Below, one piece after another: positions 1 to 8,005 of a stretch of 10,683 bases of DNA. Within the stretch, counting starts at the first letter, position 1; each line of letters opens with the position of its first letter. The translations under genes and the position numbers were made by a program. The stretch is from Deltaproteobacteria bacterium (GTDB lineage: Bacteria; Desulfobacterota; DSM-4660; Desulfatiglandales; Desulfatiglandaceae): the NCBI GenBank assembly GCA_021159825.1, contig JAGHDR010000277.1, positions 1 through 10,683 on the forward strand, written 5' to 3'. The notes beneath the pieces are model-generated. The model ran no database searches, was not told the origin of the DNA, and saw only the letters and a program-made list of their open reading frames with translations.

Positions 1-1
1 G

Positions 2-1924
2 CTCTACTGTGTGGTGGCCATACGCTTTCAACCCAAGTTGGACAAAAACGGAAACCCCCAGCGGTACAAGAGCGGCAAAAAGGCCGGACAGATCAAGACG
101 GAAAAGATCCGGTTTTTCAGGCCTCCCAACAAACGGGACCTGGATGCACTGGAAGCGGCTGAAAAGCAACTCATGGACAACTGGGACCGCTGGGACGCGG
201 CAGGACTGATTCCAACCGAGCGCATCCCTCTGGCACACAAAACTAAAGAACCCCTTCGTGTGGGTATGAACCGCTGGTGTGACATGTTTATGCCGAGGCA
301 GCTTCTGGGGCATTTGACCCTGGTGGAAGAGCTCAATCGGCTCAAGCCGGAAATGCTTGCGGAACTGGGTGAGGATCGGGGAAAAGCCGTGACGACCTAT
401 CTCCAGTTTGCCATTGATAAGGGGCTGGATTACAACAGCCGGCAGACGAGATGGCACTACGGGCGGGGTGTCATAATCAATACTTTTGGTCGGCATGACT
501 ATTCGCTCAAATGGACGTTTGGAGAAATGATCTCTTCCGGTCCGAATTCCGGTGCTGCCTGGGGTCTGAGTCAGGTTATTGATGCCTACAAAGGAATCGC
601 ATCGTTGATCAATAGAACCGAAAGATTCATCAAAAACCCTGTGACAATCAAAAACGGAACGGCCGCGCACTTATCAAATGTAGAAGATACTTCCGTTGAC
701 CTTATCTGCATGGACCCCCCCTACTACAACAATGTCCAGTATGCAGAGCTTTCCGATTACTTCTACGTGTGGCAGAAACGAACCCTTCAAGATCTCTACC
801 CCGGTTATTTCGACCGCCGCCTCACCAACAAACAGGATGAAGCCGTGGCAAACCCGGACCGGGACGGCGGAGCAAAGGGCGCCAAAGAGGCCTATGAGCG
901 AATGATGGGGGAAATCTTCCACGAATGCCGAAGGGTCGTCAAAGACAATGGCATCCTGACCCTCATGTTCACCCACAAGAGCCAGGACGCATGGGAAACC
1001 CTGACCCGATCACTCATCGAAAATGGCTGGAATATCACCGCATCTTTTCCCGTGGAATCTGAAACTCAGCAGGGAATTCATACCAAAGAGACCGCTTCAG
1101 CCATCAACTCTATTTTTCTATCCTGTCGAAAACGCTTGCAAGAATCCTCCCAACCCGCCACCTGGACCGGTTTCGGCGGCAAGGGGGTGCAGCAGAAGAT
1201 CAGAAATGCGGTAAGTGCCGCTTTGTCGGAATTTGCGCCCCTAAAACTCAACCCGGTGGATGAAATGGTGGCCGGTTACGGCCGGGCCCTTCGTGTACTG
1301 TCGGAGCAATGGCCCGTGCTGGACGGGGATGAGGAGGTAGGACCGGTGCGGGCCATGAATGAGGCCAGCCGGGTGGTGGCTGAAAACCAGATCCGTCGCA
1401 TCACCGGCGGCAGGCTCAGGGTGGAAGAACTCTCTCCCGAAGCGGCCATGGCCCTGACCCTGTACGGCATCTACGGCTTGAACGAATTTCCCTACGACGA
1501 AGCGCTGAATTTGTCCCGGTCCCTGAATATCGCTTTGGAAAGCAAACCCGGTGGATACCGGGCTGAAGGACGTTTCATCGGTATGAACACGGCGGCCCGC
1601 TCCGGTCGAAGAGCGCAGCAATCCCGGGCCGAAGAAACCGGGTTTTACGCCCCCCTGGTTCGAAAGGGTTCCAAATTGCGCCTGGCAAGGCCCGATGAAC
1701 GCAGTAAACCCCGCCTGGAAAACCCCCAAACCGAATGGGACCTGCTCCAGGGCCTGATCATGGCCTACCGAACGGGAGATATTCCGGTGGCAAGGGGTTA
1801 TCTGGCCCAATATGCCCAAGGTCGGGAAGAACGGGTCCTCAACCTGCTTGAAGTCTGGGCCGCGGAAATGCCTGATGAAAAATGGTGCAAAGAGGCCCGG
1901 GCCATGGCCTTCGGCTTGAAATAA
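2..1924 (+). CDS. DUF1156/COG1743-type adenine-specific DNA methyltransferase, 5'-truncated by window edge
   Basis: This predicted N6-adenine (or N4-cytosine) DNA methyltransferase transfers a methyl group from S-adenosylmethionine to DNA. The frame is open to the left edge (codons from position 2), so the GTG codons at 11 and 14 need not be starts. About 640 C-terminal residues are visible, and relatives are usually 900-1000. The key motif is IV, MDPPYYNNVQYAELSDYF (DPPY codons 713-724), preceded by a strand ending in SVDLIC. A strand reading GILTLMFTHK follows at about 953-982, as expected for the Rossmann-like fold. SAM-binding motif I and the DUF1156 N-terminus should lie upstream of the window. 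The C-terminal 250 residues are the helical extension of this family, with no catalytic motif I recognise. It ends 11 bases before the PLD-SNF2 helicase start. This pairing recalls anti-phage islands with a DUF499 ATPase. Family assignment is from remembered motifs; target site and defence role are inference. Confidence 0.88.
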   Translation, partial: LYCVVAIRFQPKLDKNGNPQRYKSGKKAGQIKTEKIRFFRPPNKRDLDALEAAEKQLMDNWDRWDAAGLIPTERIPLAHKTKEPLRVGMNRWCDMFMPRQLLGHLTLVEELNRLKPEMLAELGEDRGKAVTTYLQFAIDKGLDYNSRQTRWHYGRGVIINTFGRHDYSLKWTFGEMISSGPNSGAAWGLSQVIDAYKGIASLINRTERFIKNPVTIKNGTAAHLSNVEDTSVDLICMDPPYYNNVQYAELSDYFYVWQKRTLQDLYPGYFDRRLTNKQDEAVANPDRDGGAKGAKEAYERMMGEIFHECRRVVKDNGILTLMFTHKSQDAWETLTRSLIENGWNITASFPVESETQQGIHTKETASAINSIFLSCRKRLQESSQPATWTGFGGKGVQQKIRNAVSAALSEFAPLKLNPVDEMVAGYGRALRVLSEQWPVLDGDEEVGPVRAMNEASRVVAENQIRRITGGRLRVEELSPEAAMALTLYGIYGLNEFPYDEALNLSRSLNIALESKPGGYRAEGRFIGMNTAARSGRRAQQSRAEETGFYAPLVRKGSKLRLARPDERSKPRLENPQTEWDLLQGLIMAYRTGDIPVARGYLAQYAQGREERVLNLLEVWAAEMPDEKWCKEARAMAFGLK

Positions 1925-1928
1925 AGGA
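1923..1928 (+). promoter_or_regulatory. Ribosome binding site that fixes the helicase start
   Basis: AAAGGA lies 7 bases before the GTG at 1936 and shares bases with the TAA stop (1922-1924) of the methyltransferase. It supports GTG 1936 over the in-frame ATG at 1882. The ATG at 1882 would add 18 residues (MVQRGPGHGLRLEIKDSA) that are a frame-shifted reading of the methyltransferase end and do not look like family sequence. The arrangement suggests translational coupling. Confidence 0.7.
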
Positions 1929-1935
1929 TTCGGCT

Positions 1936-4900
1936 GTGGCAAACCCCAATAAGACGACAAAGAACTTCAAAAATCGGGACTGGGAATACGCCTACCGGAC
2001 CTCCGCCACAGGCCCTAAGGGCAAAGCCGCCGATATCCTCCACGATTTTTACATCCCCGCCCTCAGCCTGAGCGTACAATATGACCGCATGGCCGGGTAC
2101 TTCCGTTCCTCCTCCCTGGCAGCCGCTTCCCAGGGTTTTTCAGCCTTTACCGCATCCGGCGGCAAAATGAGATTAATTGCCGGGGCGGATATTACGGAAG
2201 AAGATGTCCTGGCCATCCTGGCCGGCAACCGGGAACTGATGGCGCAACGGCTAAACCGGGAACTGGAAGACGCGGCGTCTTGGCCCGAAGGGGTGAAACG
2301 CGGCGTTGAACTGCTCTCCTGGATGGTGGGCAAGGGACACCTGGAGGTGCGGGTGGCCTTTCGCGTCAATGCCCCGGATGGATACGTCCATGAAAAATGG
2401 GCGGTCTTCACTGATGAGCAGGGGAACCGCCTCGCTATTGCCGGATCTCTCAATGAATCCCGAACCGCTCTGGTACACAATGCCGAAAACATCGATGTTC
2501 ATGCAGACTGGTGGAATGACCTGGAAGAACGACGGGTCAATGATGCAGGCCTGAGCTTTGAGACCCTCTGGCAGGATCAAAGCCCTTGTCTTCGCGTGCT
2601 TCCCCTCCCCGAGGCGGTCCGGCAACGGTTGATCGAGATCGGTCAAAATGTGGAAATCCCGCTTGAAATTGATGGATCCACCGCCATAAAACCCGCCTTG
2701 GATCCCCCATCAGCCCTGGAACGTCTCAAGTTCGCGCTCATCAAAGACGGACCTCACCTTCCGGGGGGCCGTTTTGTGGGCATGGAGACCGCCCCGGTGA
2801 AACCCTGGCCGCATCAAACCGTGGTGGCTCGCCGACTGGTTAAGACCTGGCCCTACAGCTATCTCCTCTGCGATGAGGTGGGCCTCGGAAAAACCATCGA
2901 AGCGGGTCTGGCGATCCGTTCACTCTACCTGTCGGGACTTGCTAAAAGGGTCCTCATTACGCCGCCTGCCAGCCTGACCCGCCAATGGCACCGGGAGATG
3001 GAATCCAAGTTTTTCCTTCCCTTTGCGCGGATACTCACCGGAACGCCCATTCGCCGCCAAACCCTTTTTCCCGCCGAAAAAACAGAATACGGCAACGGAC
3101 TCTACGAACTGGATCTGACCATCATCTCCACCGGTCTCTTGAGCCGAAAGGAGCGGCTGTCGGAACTTCAGAAAACAGCCCCCTTTGACCTGGTTCTCAT
3201 CGATGAAGCCCACTACGCCAGACGAAAAAATCCAACCCGCGGAACCCGTGCTCATCCGCGTTTTGGAAATTTCTACGAGGCCGTCGAAAAACACCTCTCC
3301 CCGAAAACCGGCTGCCTTTGGATGGCCACGGCCACCCCCATGCAGCTGGACTGGGTGGAAGTATTTGACTTGCTTCGGCTCACCGGACGGGTCGGTCCGT
3401 TTCAGTTGGATCCCTCCCTGACCCGGGCCTATTACAGTTGTTTGAGCGCTTTGGTGCGGGAACAGAACATTACCCAGGAGGAATGGGAACTGCTCAGGCG
3501 GTCCATGCTCTCATTGGAGCGACATGATCCGTTCTTGTGGCAATACCTCCAGGATGCGGTTATTTACGGTATTGTGAGGCCCGCCGCCAACCAGTGGCTT
3601 CAACAGGGCCGCATCCCTCTGGGGACGGACAAAAGACACATTCGACGGCTGATCTTCTCAGGCGCGCCTCTGTCCCGCGTAATGCTTCGGCACACCCGGC
3701 CGCTTCTGGAACTGTACCGGGAAAAGGGGCTTTTGGACGACACCCTGGCGCGCCGGGAGATCCTGCCCATGCCCCCCATCGTGATGACCCCCCTTGAAAA
3801 GAAAGCTTACGATGAGCTTCAGGCCTATTGCGAAAATTTGTCCTCGAAAATCGCTTCCTGCACCGATGGAAAGAAAGTTCCCACCAGTTTCGGGTTTCTA
3901 CTCAGTTTCCTTAGGCTTCGGTTTGCATCAAGTCTCTTTGCTATTCGGGAAACTCTCAGGAGAAGACGCGAAAAAGTGGTGGCGACCCTGATGCATCACC
4001 AGAAATGCGAAGAAAAGGCGGAAATCCCCGAGGATGAACAGGACTTTATGACGGAGGAAGGCTACGAGCCCGACGAGCGCATCCTGGAATCACTCTTAAA
4101 GAACCGCAACCCGGATGATTTGACCTGGGAACGGGATCGCCTGGGCGCCATGCTCATGACGCTGGATGATTTGTCCGGTACGCCCAGCAAAATGAAGGAA
4201 CTGCTTTCCGTGCTTAACCAACGTCGCCTTGAAGGGGGCCGGATTAAGCAGACGGTGATTTTTACGCGGTTCTACGACACCCTGACGGATATCCTGGAGC
4301 GGCTTCGCGGCATCGATTCTTCCCTCCTGCTCGGGGCCTATTCGGGAAAGGGCGGTCAGTTTGTGGACCCCCGAACCAAAAGGCTCAGAGGCGTGGAACG
4401 GGATGAGATCAAACACCGTTTCCTGCGCGAAGAAGTTGATATTCTCATTTGCACGGATGCCGCTGCTGAAGGGTTGAACCTTCAGACCGCCGATCTGTTG
4501 ATCAACTATGACCTTCCCTGGAACCCCATGAAGGTGGAGCAGCGAATCGGCCGCATTGACCGCATCGGTCAGAAACATGATCGCATCCTGGTATTGAATC
4601 TGTGCTATGTGGATTCGGCCGAGCAAATCGTGTACGACCGTCTTTTGAAACGGCTGGCCCGGGCAGGCGATATCGTGGGGCGGCAGCAAGTCTCCCTTCT
4701 GCCGGTGACAGAGGAAGAGTTCAACGATTTGGCCTCGGGCGCATTAACGCCCCGGGAATTGGAGAAACGGGCCAGGGAACGCATCGCGCTTCAGAAAAGC
4801 CGAATTGAAAGTATGGAGATTCCGGCTGAAGATCTTTATAACATCTATCGTCGCATGGATGAAAAAGGACGGGACAATCCTCCACCCATAACCCTTAAAG

Positions 4901-5808
4901 CCATCTGGGAAACGCTTACAGGATCAGACTATTTGCGGAATGCGGGGTGTACCCCTTCATTAAACAACGGACGACAATACATCGAACTGCGTGGAATGGA
5001 CGGCATACCTCATGGGAGCGCCGTTACAGTAGATCGAACCCTCTATGACCGGGGCGTTCCGAACATTGTCGGACGCCTTCATTTTGCCACCTACGGGGAT
5101 CCGGTTTTTGAGGTGCTTATGGGCGAATTTCATCAGTATGGACTACCGAAATGCGTTGAGAGACTCACTGAAAATGTACCGGATCTGGATGTGGTGGTTG
5201 TGGCCTACGCAGCCGCCGGTACGGACGAGAAAGGCTCTCCGGAGGTGCGTCTGATTACGTCCTGGAAGGACCTGAACGGATTCCGGCTGAACGAATCCGT
5301 TGAACTGTCCGAAACGGAACTGAGCCCTGTGCGGGAACAGCTTTACGACCGGATCAGCCGGGAATTCGACCCCACCCGGGCCGTACCTAGGCTGGTAAAG
5401 CAGAACGAACGGGCCGGCCGCGCCCAGCGTATCATGAATCTTTTGACCATCCGGAAACTGCTGCCGCCCCCGGGATATACGGATGCGGATAATTTCTGGA
5501 CCGCTGTAAAAGAACGTCTGGATCCTCTTGTAGCGGAACGAAAACGCTTGATGGTAACGGATATGCCGGTCAGCATCCTGGCTTCCATTCGCGATGAACT
5601 GCCTTATGATCTGGACCTGCCCCGGGTCGGCGAAAAAACGATTGTGACCCTTCCCATTTACGCCATCGCCGCGGCAGTAGATGCCGGTTGCCGGATGGCC
5701 GATGCCATGAGAAAAAGAAGGGCGGATCTTACCATCTCCACGGTGCAGGGGCGATTGAACCGGGAGATTGAAAAGGAGTTAAAGGCGTATCGGAACTCCT
5801 CCGTCTAA
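1936..5808 (+). CDS. Phospholipase-D-like nuclease / SNF2-family helicase fusion, anti-phage type
   Basis: This 1290-residue protein is probably a DNA translocase-nuclease acting with the methyltransferase upstream. An N-terminal PLD-like domain (about residues 30-200) carries H152-E-K154 followed by GSLNES at 170-175, the usual pattern of a single HKD-type half site. A complete SNF2 helicase follows: motif I DEVGLGKT (313-320), motif II DEAH (423-426), motif III TATP (465-468), motif IV QTVIFTR (772-778), motif V ICTDAAAEGLN (838-848) and motif VI QRIGRIDRIGQ (869-879). The large insertion between the two RecA lobes and the C-terminal part (about 930-1290, with HFATYGDPVFEVLM) resemble RapA/HepA and DISARM DrmD-type helicases. 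GTG 1936 is chosen because it has a good ribosome binding site. The helicase call is secure. Nuclease activity is less certain because the HKD spacing is not canonical. The defence role is inferred from family and pairing. Confidence 0.88.
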   Translation: MANPNKTTKNFKNRDWEYAYRTSATGPKGKAADILHDFYIPALSLSVQYDRMAGYFRSSSLAAASQGFSAFTASGGKMRLIAGADITEEDVLAILAGNRELMAQRLNRELEDAASWPEGVKRGVELLSWMVGKGHLEVRVAFRVNAPDGYVHEKWAVFTDEQGNRLAIAGSLNESRTALVHNAENIDVHADWWNDLEERRVNDAGLSFETLWQDQSPCLRVLPLPEAVRQRLIEIGQNVEIPLEIDGSTAIKPALDPPSALERLKFALIKDGPHLPGGRFVGMETAPVKPWPHQTVVARRLVKTWPYSYLLCDEVGLGKTIEAGLAIRSLYLSGLAKRVLITPPASLTRQWHREMESKFFLPFARILTGTPIRRQTLFPAEKTEYGNGLYELDLTIISTGLLSRKERLSELQKTAPFDLVLIDEAHYARRKNPTRGTRAHPRFGNFYEAVEKHLSPKTGCLWMATATPMQLDWVEVFDLLRLTGRVGPFQLDPSLTRAYYSCLSALVREQNITQEEWELLRRSMLSLERHDPFLWQYLQDAVIYGIVRPAANQWLQQGRIPLGTDKRHIRRLIFSGAPLSRVMLRHTRPLLELYREKGLLDDTLARREILPMPPIVMTPLEKKAYDELQAYCENLSSKIASCTDGKKVPTSFGFLLSFLRLRFASSLFAIRETLRRRREKVVATLMHHQKCEEKAEIPEDEQDFMTEEGYEPDERILESLLKNRNPDDLTWERDRLGAMLMTLDDLSGTPSKMKELLSVLNQRRLEGGRIKQTVIFTRFYDTLTDILERLRGIDSSLLLGAYSGKGGQFVDPRTKRLRGVERDEIKHRFLREEVDILICTDAAAEGLNLQTADLLINYDLPWNPMKVEQRIGRIDRIGQKHDRILVLNLCYVDSAEQIVYDRLLKRLARAGDIVGRQQVSLLPVTEEEFNDLASGALTPRELEKRARERIALQKSRIESMEIPAEDLYNIYRRMDEKGRDNPPPITLKAIWETLTGSDYLRNAGCTPSLNNGRQYIELRGMDGIPHGSAVTVDRTLYDRGVPNIVGRLHFATYGDPVFEVLMGEFHQYGLPKCVERLTENVPDLDVVVVAYAAAGTDEKGSPEVRLITSWKDLNGFRLNESVELSETELSPVREQLYDRISREFDPTRAVPRLVKQNERAGRAQRIMNLLTIRKLLPPPGYTDADNFWTAVKERLDPLVAERKRLMVTDMPVSILASIRDELPYDLDLPRVGEKTIVTLPIYAIAAAVDAGCRMADAMRKRRADLTISTVQGRLNREIEKELKAYRNSSV

Positions 5809-5905
5809 AGTACGTTTCACAGAATGACGGCATTTTCATTTTTAGCAGTGACACAAATTGTCTCATGAATGTTCAGACAGGACAAATTCATCTTGTTTGG
5901 CGAAT

Positions 5906-5932
5906 CTGTCGTCTTGCGAAAGAGAGCGACAG
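5906..5932. promoter_or_regulatory. Imperfect dyad over the -35 box of the smsCB promoter, possible operator
   Basis: CTGTCG (5906-5911) and CGACAG (5927-5932) are perfect 6-base inverted repeats 15 bases apart. TCTT and AAGA lie inside them and could extend the pairing. The dyad encloses the -35 hexamer, where a repressor would block RNA polymerase. I see no match to the IscR consensus and no regulator gene nearby, so this is only a candidate site. Confidence 0.35.
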
Positions 5933-5942
5933 TTGCTATAAG
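5914..5942 (+). promoter_or_regulatory. Sigma70-type promoter for smsC-smsB
   Basis: TTGCGA (5914-5919) and TATAAG (5937-5942) are separated by 17 bases, the optimal spacing, and each is close to consensus. Transcription would start near 5949-5951, giving a leader of roughly 80 bases before the ATG at 6029. This is the only clear promoter in the 220-base gap after the helicase. It separates the Fe-S operon from the defence pair. Confidence 0.6.
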
Positions 5943-5972
5943 TATAAACATGAATGATACCAGATTCTTTCC

Positions 5973-5988
5973 ACATGGAAACATGGAA
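5973..5988. repeat. Tandem 8-base direct repeat in the smsC leader
   Basis: ACATGGAA occurs twice back to back, followed by ACAGCCATGAAA. It falls in the predicted untranslated leader, between the promoter and the ribosome binding site. It could be a slippage product or part of an RNA structure (CATGG can pair with CCATG at 5993-5997). No function can be assigned. Confidence 0.4.
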
Positions 5989-6013
5989 ACAGCCATGAAA
6001 AGGGAAGGTAGGT

Positions 6014-6021
6014 AAAAGGAG
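6014..6021 (+). promoter_or_regulatory. Strong ribosome binding site of smsC
   Basis: AAAAGGAG lies 7 bases before ATG 6029 and is a near-ideal Shine-Dalgarno sequence. It fixes the start of the ATPase gene. Confidence 0.75.
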
Positions 6022-6028
6022 ATATAGG

Positions 6029-6799
6029 ATGCTTAAAATAGAAGATTTGCAGGTTAAACTGGGGGAGAAGGAGATCTTGAAGCATATTGATCTCGAAATC
6101 AACCCCGGTGAAACCCACATCCTTTTTGGTCCCAACGGGAGCGGCAAGACGTCGTTGTTGATGACCATTATGGGATATCCCCAGTACGAGGTGGTTTCCG
6201 GGAAAATTATGTTCAAGGGGGAGGATATTACCCATATGCCTATTGATGAGCGGGCAAAACTGGGCATCGGCATGAGTTACCAGCGACCACCCACCATCAA
6301 CGGCCTCAAAACCCGGCAGATGGTGGAGTTGTGCGCCGGTGGGGAAATTAATGAAGCAGCCCTGGCAAGGCAAGTTAATTTTGAAGAGTTCCTGGACCGG
6401 GATGTGAATGCGGGTTTTTCCGGCGGTGAAATCAAACGGTCGGAATTGCTGCAACTGATGGCGCAAAAACCGGATTTGATGCTGTTCGATGAGCCTGAAT
6501 CGGGGGTGGACATGGAAAACATCACCCTCGTGGGAAATATCATTGCCGAACTTCTGGAAAAGCATCTTCATCCCTCAAGGGGTCGGTCTAAAATGCAGGC
6601 CAAGGCCGATAGAACCAAAATGGGTTTGATCATTACCCATACGGGATTTATCCTGGATTATGTCTCGGCCGACAAGGGACAGGTGCTCTACAACGGGAAG
6701 CTCAGTTGTGTGAGCAACCCCAGGGAAATTCTCAATTGTGTGGGCGATACTGGATATGAGGAGTGCGTAAGATGCATATCAATGAACAATTTGAGTTAA
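6029..6799 (+). CDS. smsC: SufC-like ABC ATPase of a two-component (SmsCB) Fe-S cluster assembly system
   Basis: This 256-residue cytoplasmic ABC ATPase should power Fe-S cluster assembly on the SufB/D-like partner encoded next. Visible motifs are Walker A GPNGSGKT (34-41), Q-loop Q85, signature SGGEIKR (131-137), Walker B LMLFDEPESG (150-159) and the switch histidine H204 in ITHTGF. Bacterial SufC normally has DEIDSGLD after Walker B. DEPESGVD is the variant I associate with archaeal and anaerobic SufC-like proteins of the minimal SmsCB/SUF type. An insertion rich in basic residues (about 181-197, SRGRSKMQAKADR) precedes the last strand. The C-terminus carries cysteines at 227, 237, 246 and 249, the last two forming CVRC. 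No transmembrane segment is seen, so it is not a transporter component. The stop lies 28 bases inside smsB. Confidence 0.88.
   Translation: MLKIEDLQVKLGEKEILKHIDLEINPGETHILFGPNGSGKTSLLMTIMGYPQYEVVSGKIMFKGEDITHMPIDERAKLGIGMSYQRPPTINGLKTRQMVELCAGGEINEAALARQVNFEEFLDRDVNAGFSGGEIKRSELLQLMAQKPDLMLFDEPESGVDMENITLVGNIIAELLEKHLHPSRGRSKMQAKADRTKMGLIITHTGFILDYVSADKGQVLYNGKLSCVSNPREILNCVGDTGYEECVRCISMNNLS
6758..6763 (+). promoter_or_regulatory. Ribosome binding site of smsB, inside smsC
   Basis: GAGGAG lies 8 bases before ATG 6772. It favours that start over the in-frame GTG at 6763, which begins at the last base of the Shine-Dalgarno itself. Initiation inside the coding end of smsC implies coupled translation. 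Confidence 0.7.
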
Positions 6800-7998
6800 A
6801 AGCGAAAGAGGCAATCCACAAAAAGGGTGCCATAGGGCCGGATGTGGATCTTAGTACATTTGATCCAACACCGTCGCCCCATTTCGAAATGGTGGATGAC
6901 GATCTTCGCAATCTTCCCCGGGAAGAACAGGAACGACTGCTCATGGCGGGGCTGGATGTGACGGAAAAGGAAAGGGGCGGAACCTTTTTGCAGATGAACG
7001 ACCATGCCGTCCATTGCCACAGTTCCCAGGAAGGCATTGAAGTCCTTTCCATTCAAAAAGCGCTGGCAGAGCAGCCTTGGGTTCGCGATTATTACTGGAA
7101 GCTGGCGGACGTGGGCGCCGACAAATATACGGCGGCAGCCCAGCTGGGTCTGCATGACGGGTACGTCATCCGATCCCTTCCCGGAAGCAAATCGGTCTAT
7201 CCCGTTCAGGCCTGTCTTTACATGCATAAGGACGGCATGCAGCAGAATGTGCACAACATCATTGTTGCGGAAGAGGATTCCGAACTTCACATCATATCGG
7301 GATGTGCCACGGCCCCCCATCTTAAACGGGGTCTTCATGTGGGGATATCGGAGTTTTTTGTAAAGAAAAACGCCAAATTGACCTTCACCATGATTCACAA
7401 CTGGGCGGAGGAAGTGATGGTGCGGCCCCGGTCAGTGGCAAGGGTGGAAGAGGGCGGCCTTTTCATTAATAATTATATTTCCATGAAGCCGGTTCGAAGC
7501 GTACAGATGTATCCCACAACGCATTTGGTGGGTGAAGACGCGGTGGCGCGCTTTTACAGCATCGTAGTGGGAAGTCCGGGTTCGGAATACGATCTGGGCG
7601 GTCGGATTTTCTTGAAGGCGAAAGGGACTCGGGCGGAAATCGTTGCCAGGGCCATCAGCAATGGTGGAAAGATGATTGCCAGGGGGCATCTCATTGGAGA
7701 AGTTCCCGAAATCAAGGCTCACCTGGAATGTAAGGGGTTGTTGTTAAATGGGGGCTTGATTCATGCCATCCCGGAGCTGGAAGGGCATGTGGACGGGGTG
7801 GAAATGAGTCATGAGGCGGCTGTGGGGAAAATTGCTCAGGAGGAGATCAGCTACCTCATGAGCCGGGGGCTCAACGAGGAAGAGGCCACCTCCACCATTG
7901 TTCGGGGGTTTTTAAGCGTTGATATCCCGGGGCTTCCGCCCCAACTGCAAGCCGAGATCGACCGTGTTATAGAAGAGAGTGATAAAGACGTTATGTAA
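6772..7998 (+). CDS. smsB: SufB/SufD-family Fe-S cluster scaffold (SmsB)
   Basis: This 408-residue cytoplasmic beta-helix protein should form the scaffold on which clusters are built, in complex with the ATPase encoded just upstream. The SufBD core covers roughly residues 100-390. C320, in LECKGLL, matches the position of the conserved SufB cluster-assembly cysteine (C405 in E. coli). H347-E348, in MSHEAAVGKI, matches the HE pair around E. coli E434. The end, YLMSRGLNEEEA...IVRGFL, is the standard SufB/D C-terminal helical signature. It is shorter than E. coli SufB (about 495 residues), and one gene seems to stand for both SufB and SufD, as in minimal two-gene systems. It overlaps smsC by 28 bases. 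No cysteine desulfurase or SufU/SufE gene is adjacent, so sulfur must come from elsewhere. Residue matches are by eye. Confidence 0.87.
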   Translation: MHINEQFELKAKEAIHKKGAIGPDVDLSTFDPTPSPHFEMVDDDLRNLPREEQERLLMAGLDVTEKERGGTFLQMNDHAVHCHSSQEGIEVLSIQKALAEQPWVRDYYWKLADVGADKYTAAAQLGLHDGYVIRSLPGSKSVYPVQACLYMHKDGMQQNVHNIIVAEEDSELHIISGCATAPHLKRGLHVGISEFFVKKNAKLTFTMIHNWAEEVMVRPRSVARVEEGGLFINNYISMKPVRSVQMYPTTHLVGEDAVARFYSIVVGSPGSEYDLGGRIFLKAKGTRAEIVARAISNGGKMIARGHLIGEVPEIKAHLECKGLLLNGGLIHAIPELEGHVDGVEMSHEAAVGKIAQEEISYLMSRGLNEEEATSTIVRGFLSVDIPGLPPQLQAEIDRVIEESDKDVM

Positions 7999-8005
7999 GC
8001 CAACC

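Noticed and set aside
1882..1935. ATG 1882 as the helicase start
   Set aside because: It overlaps the methyltransferase by 43 bases without a good Shine-Dalgarno sequence, while GTG 1936 has AAAGGA at 7 bases.
1241..1960. 239-codon open frame on the - strand
   Set aside because: It lies wholly opposite the methyltransferase and helicase start, shows no recognisable domain, and is a shadow of a GC-rich + strand gene.
4096..4689. 197-codon open frame on the - strand
   Set aside because: It is antisense to helicase motifs IV-VI, which are plainly the coding sense.
5809..6028. Riboswitch or terminator after the helicase
   Set aside because: Only short scattered repeats (ACAAATT, ATGAAT/ATTCAT) are present; there is no GC-rich stem with a T-run and no known aptamer pattern.
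5936..6571. 211-codon open frame on the - strand over smsC and its promoter
   Set aside because: It covers the coding region of a clear ABC ATPase and has low-complexity, non-domain sequence.
6796..7398. 200-codon open frame on the - strand over smsB
   Set aside because: It is antisense to a well-supported SufB/D gene with no family resemblance.
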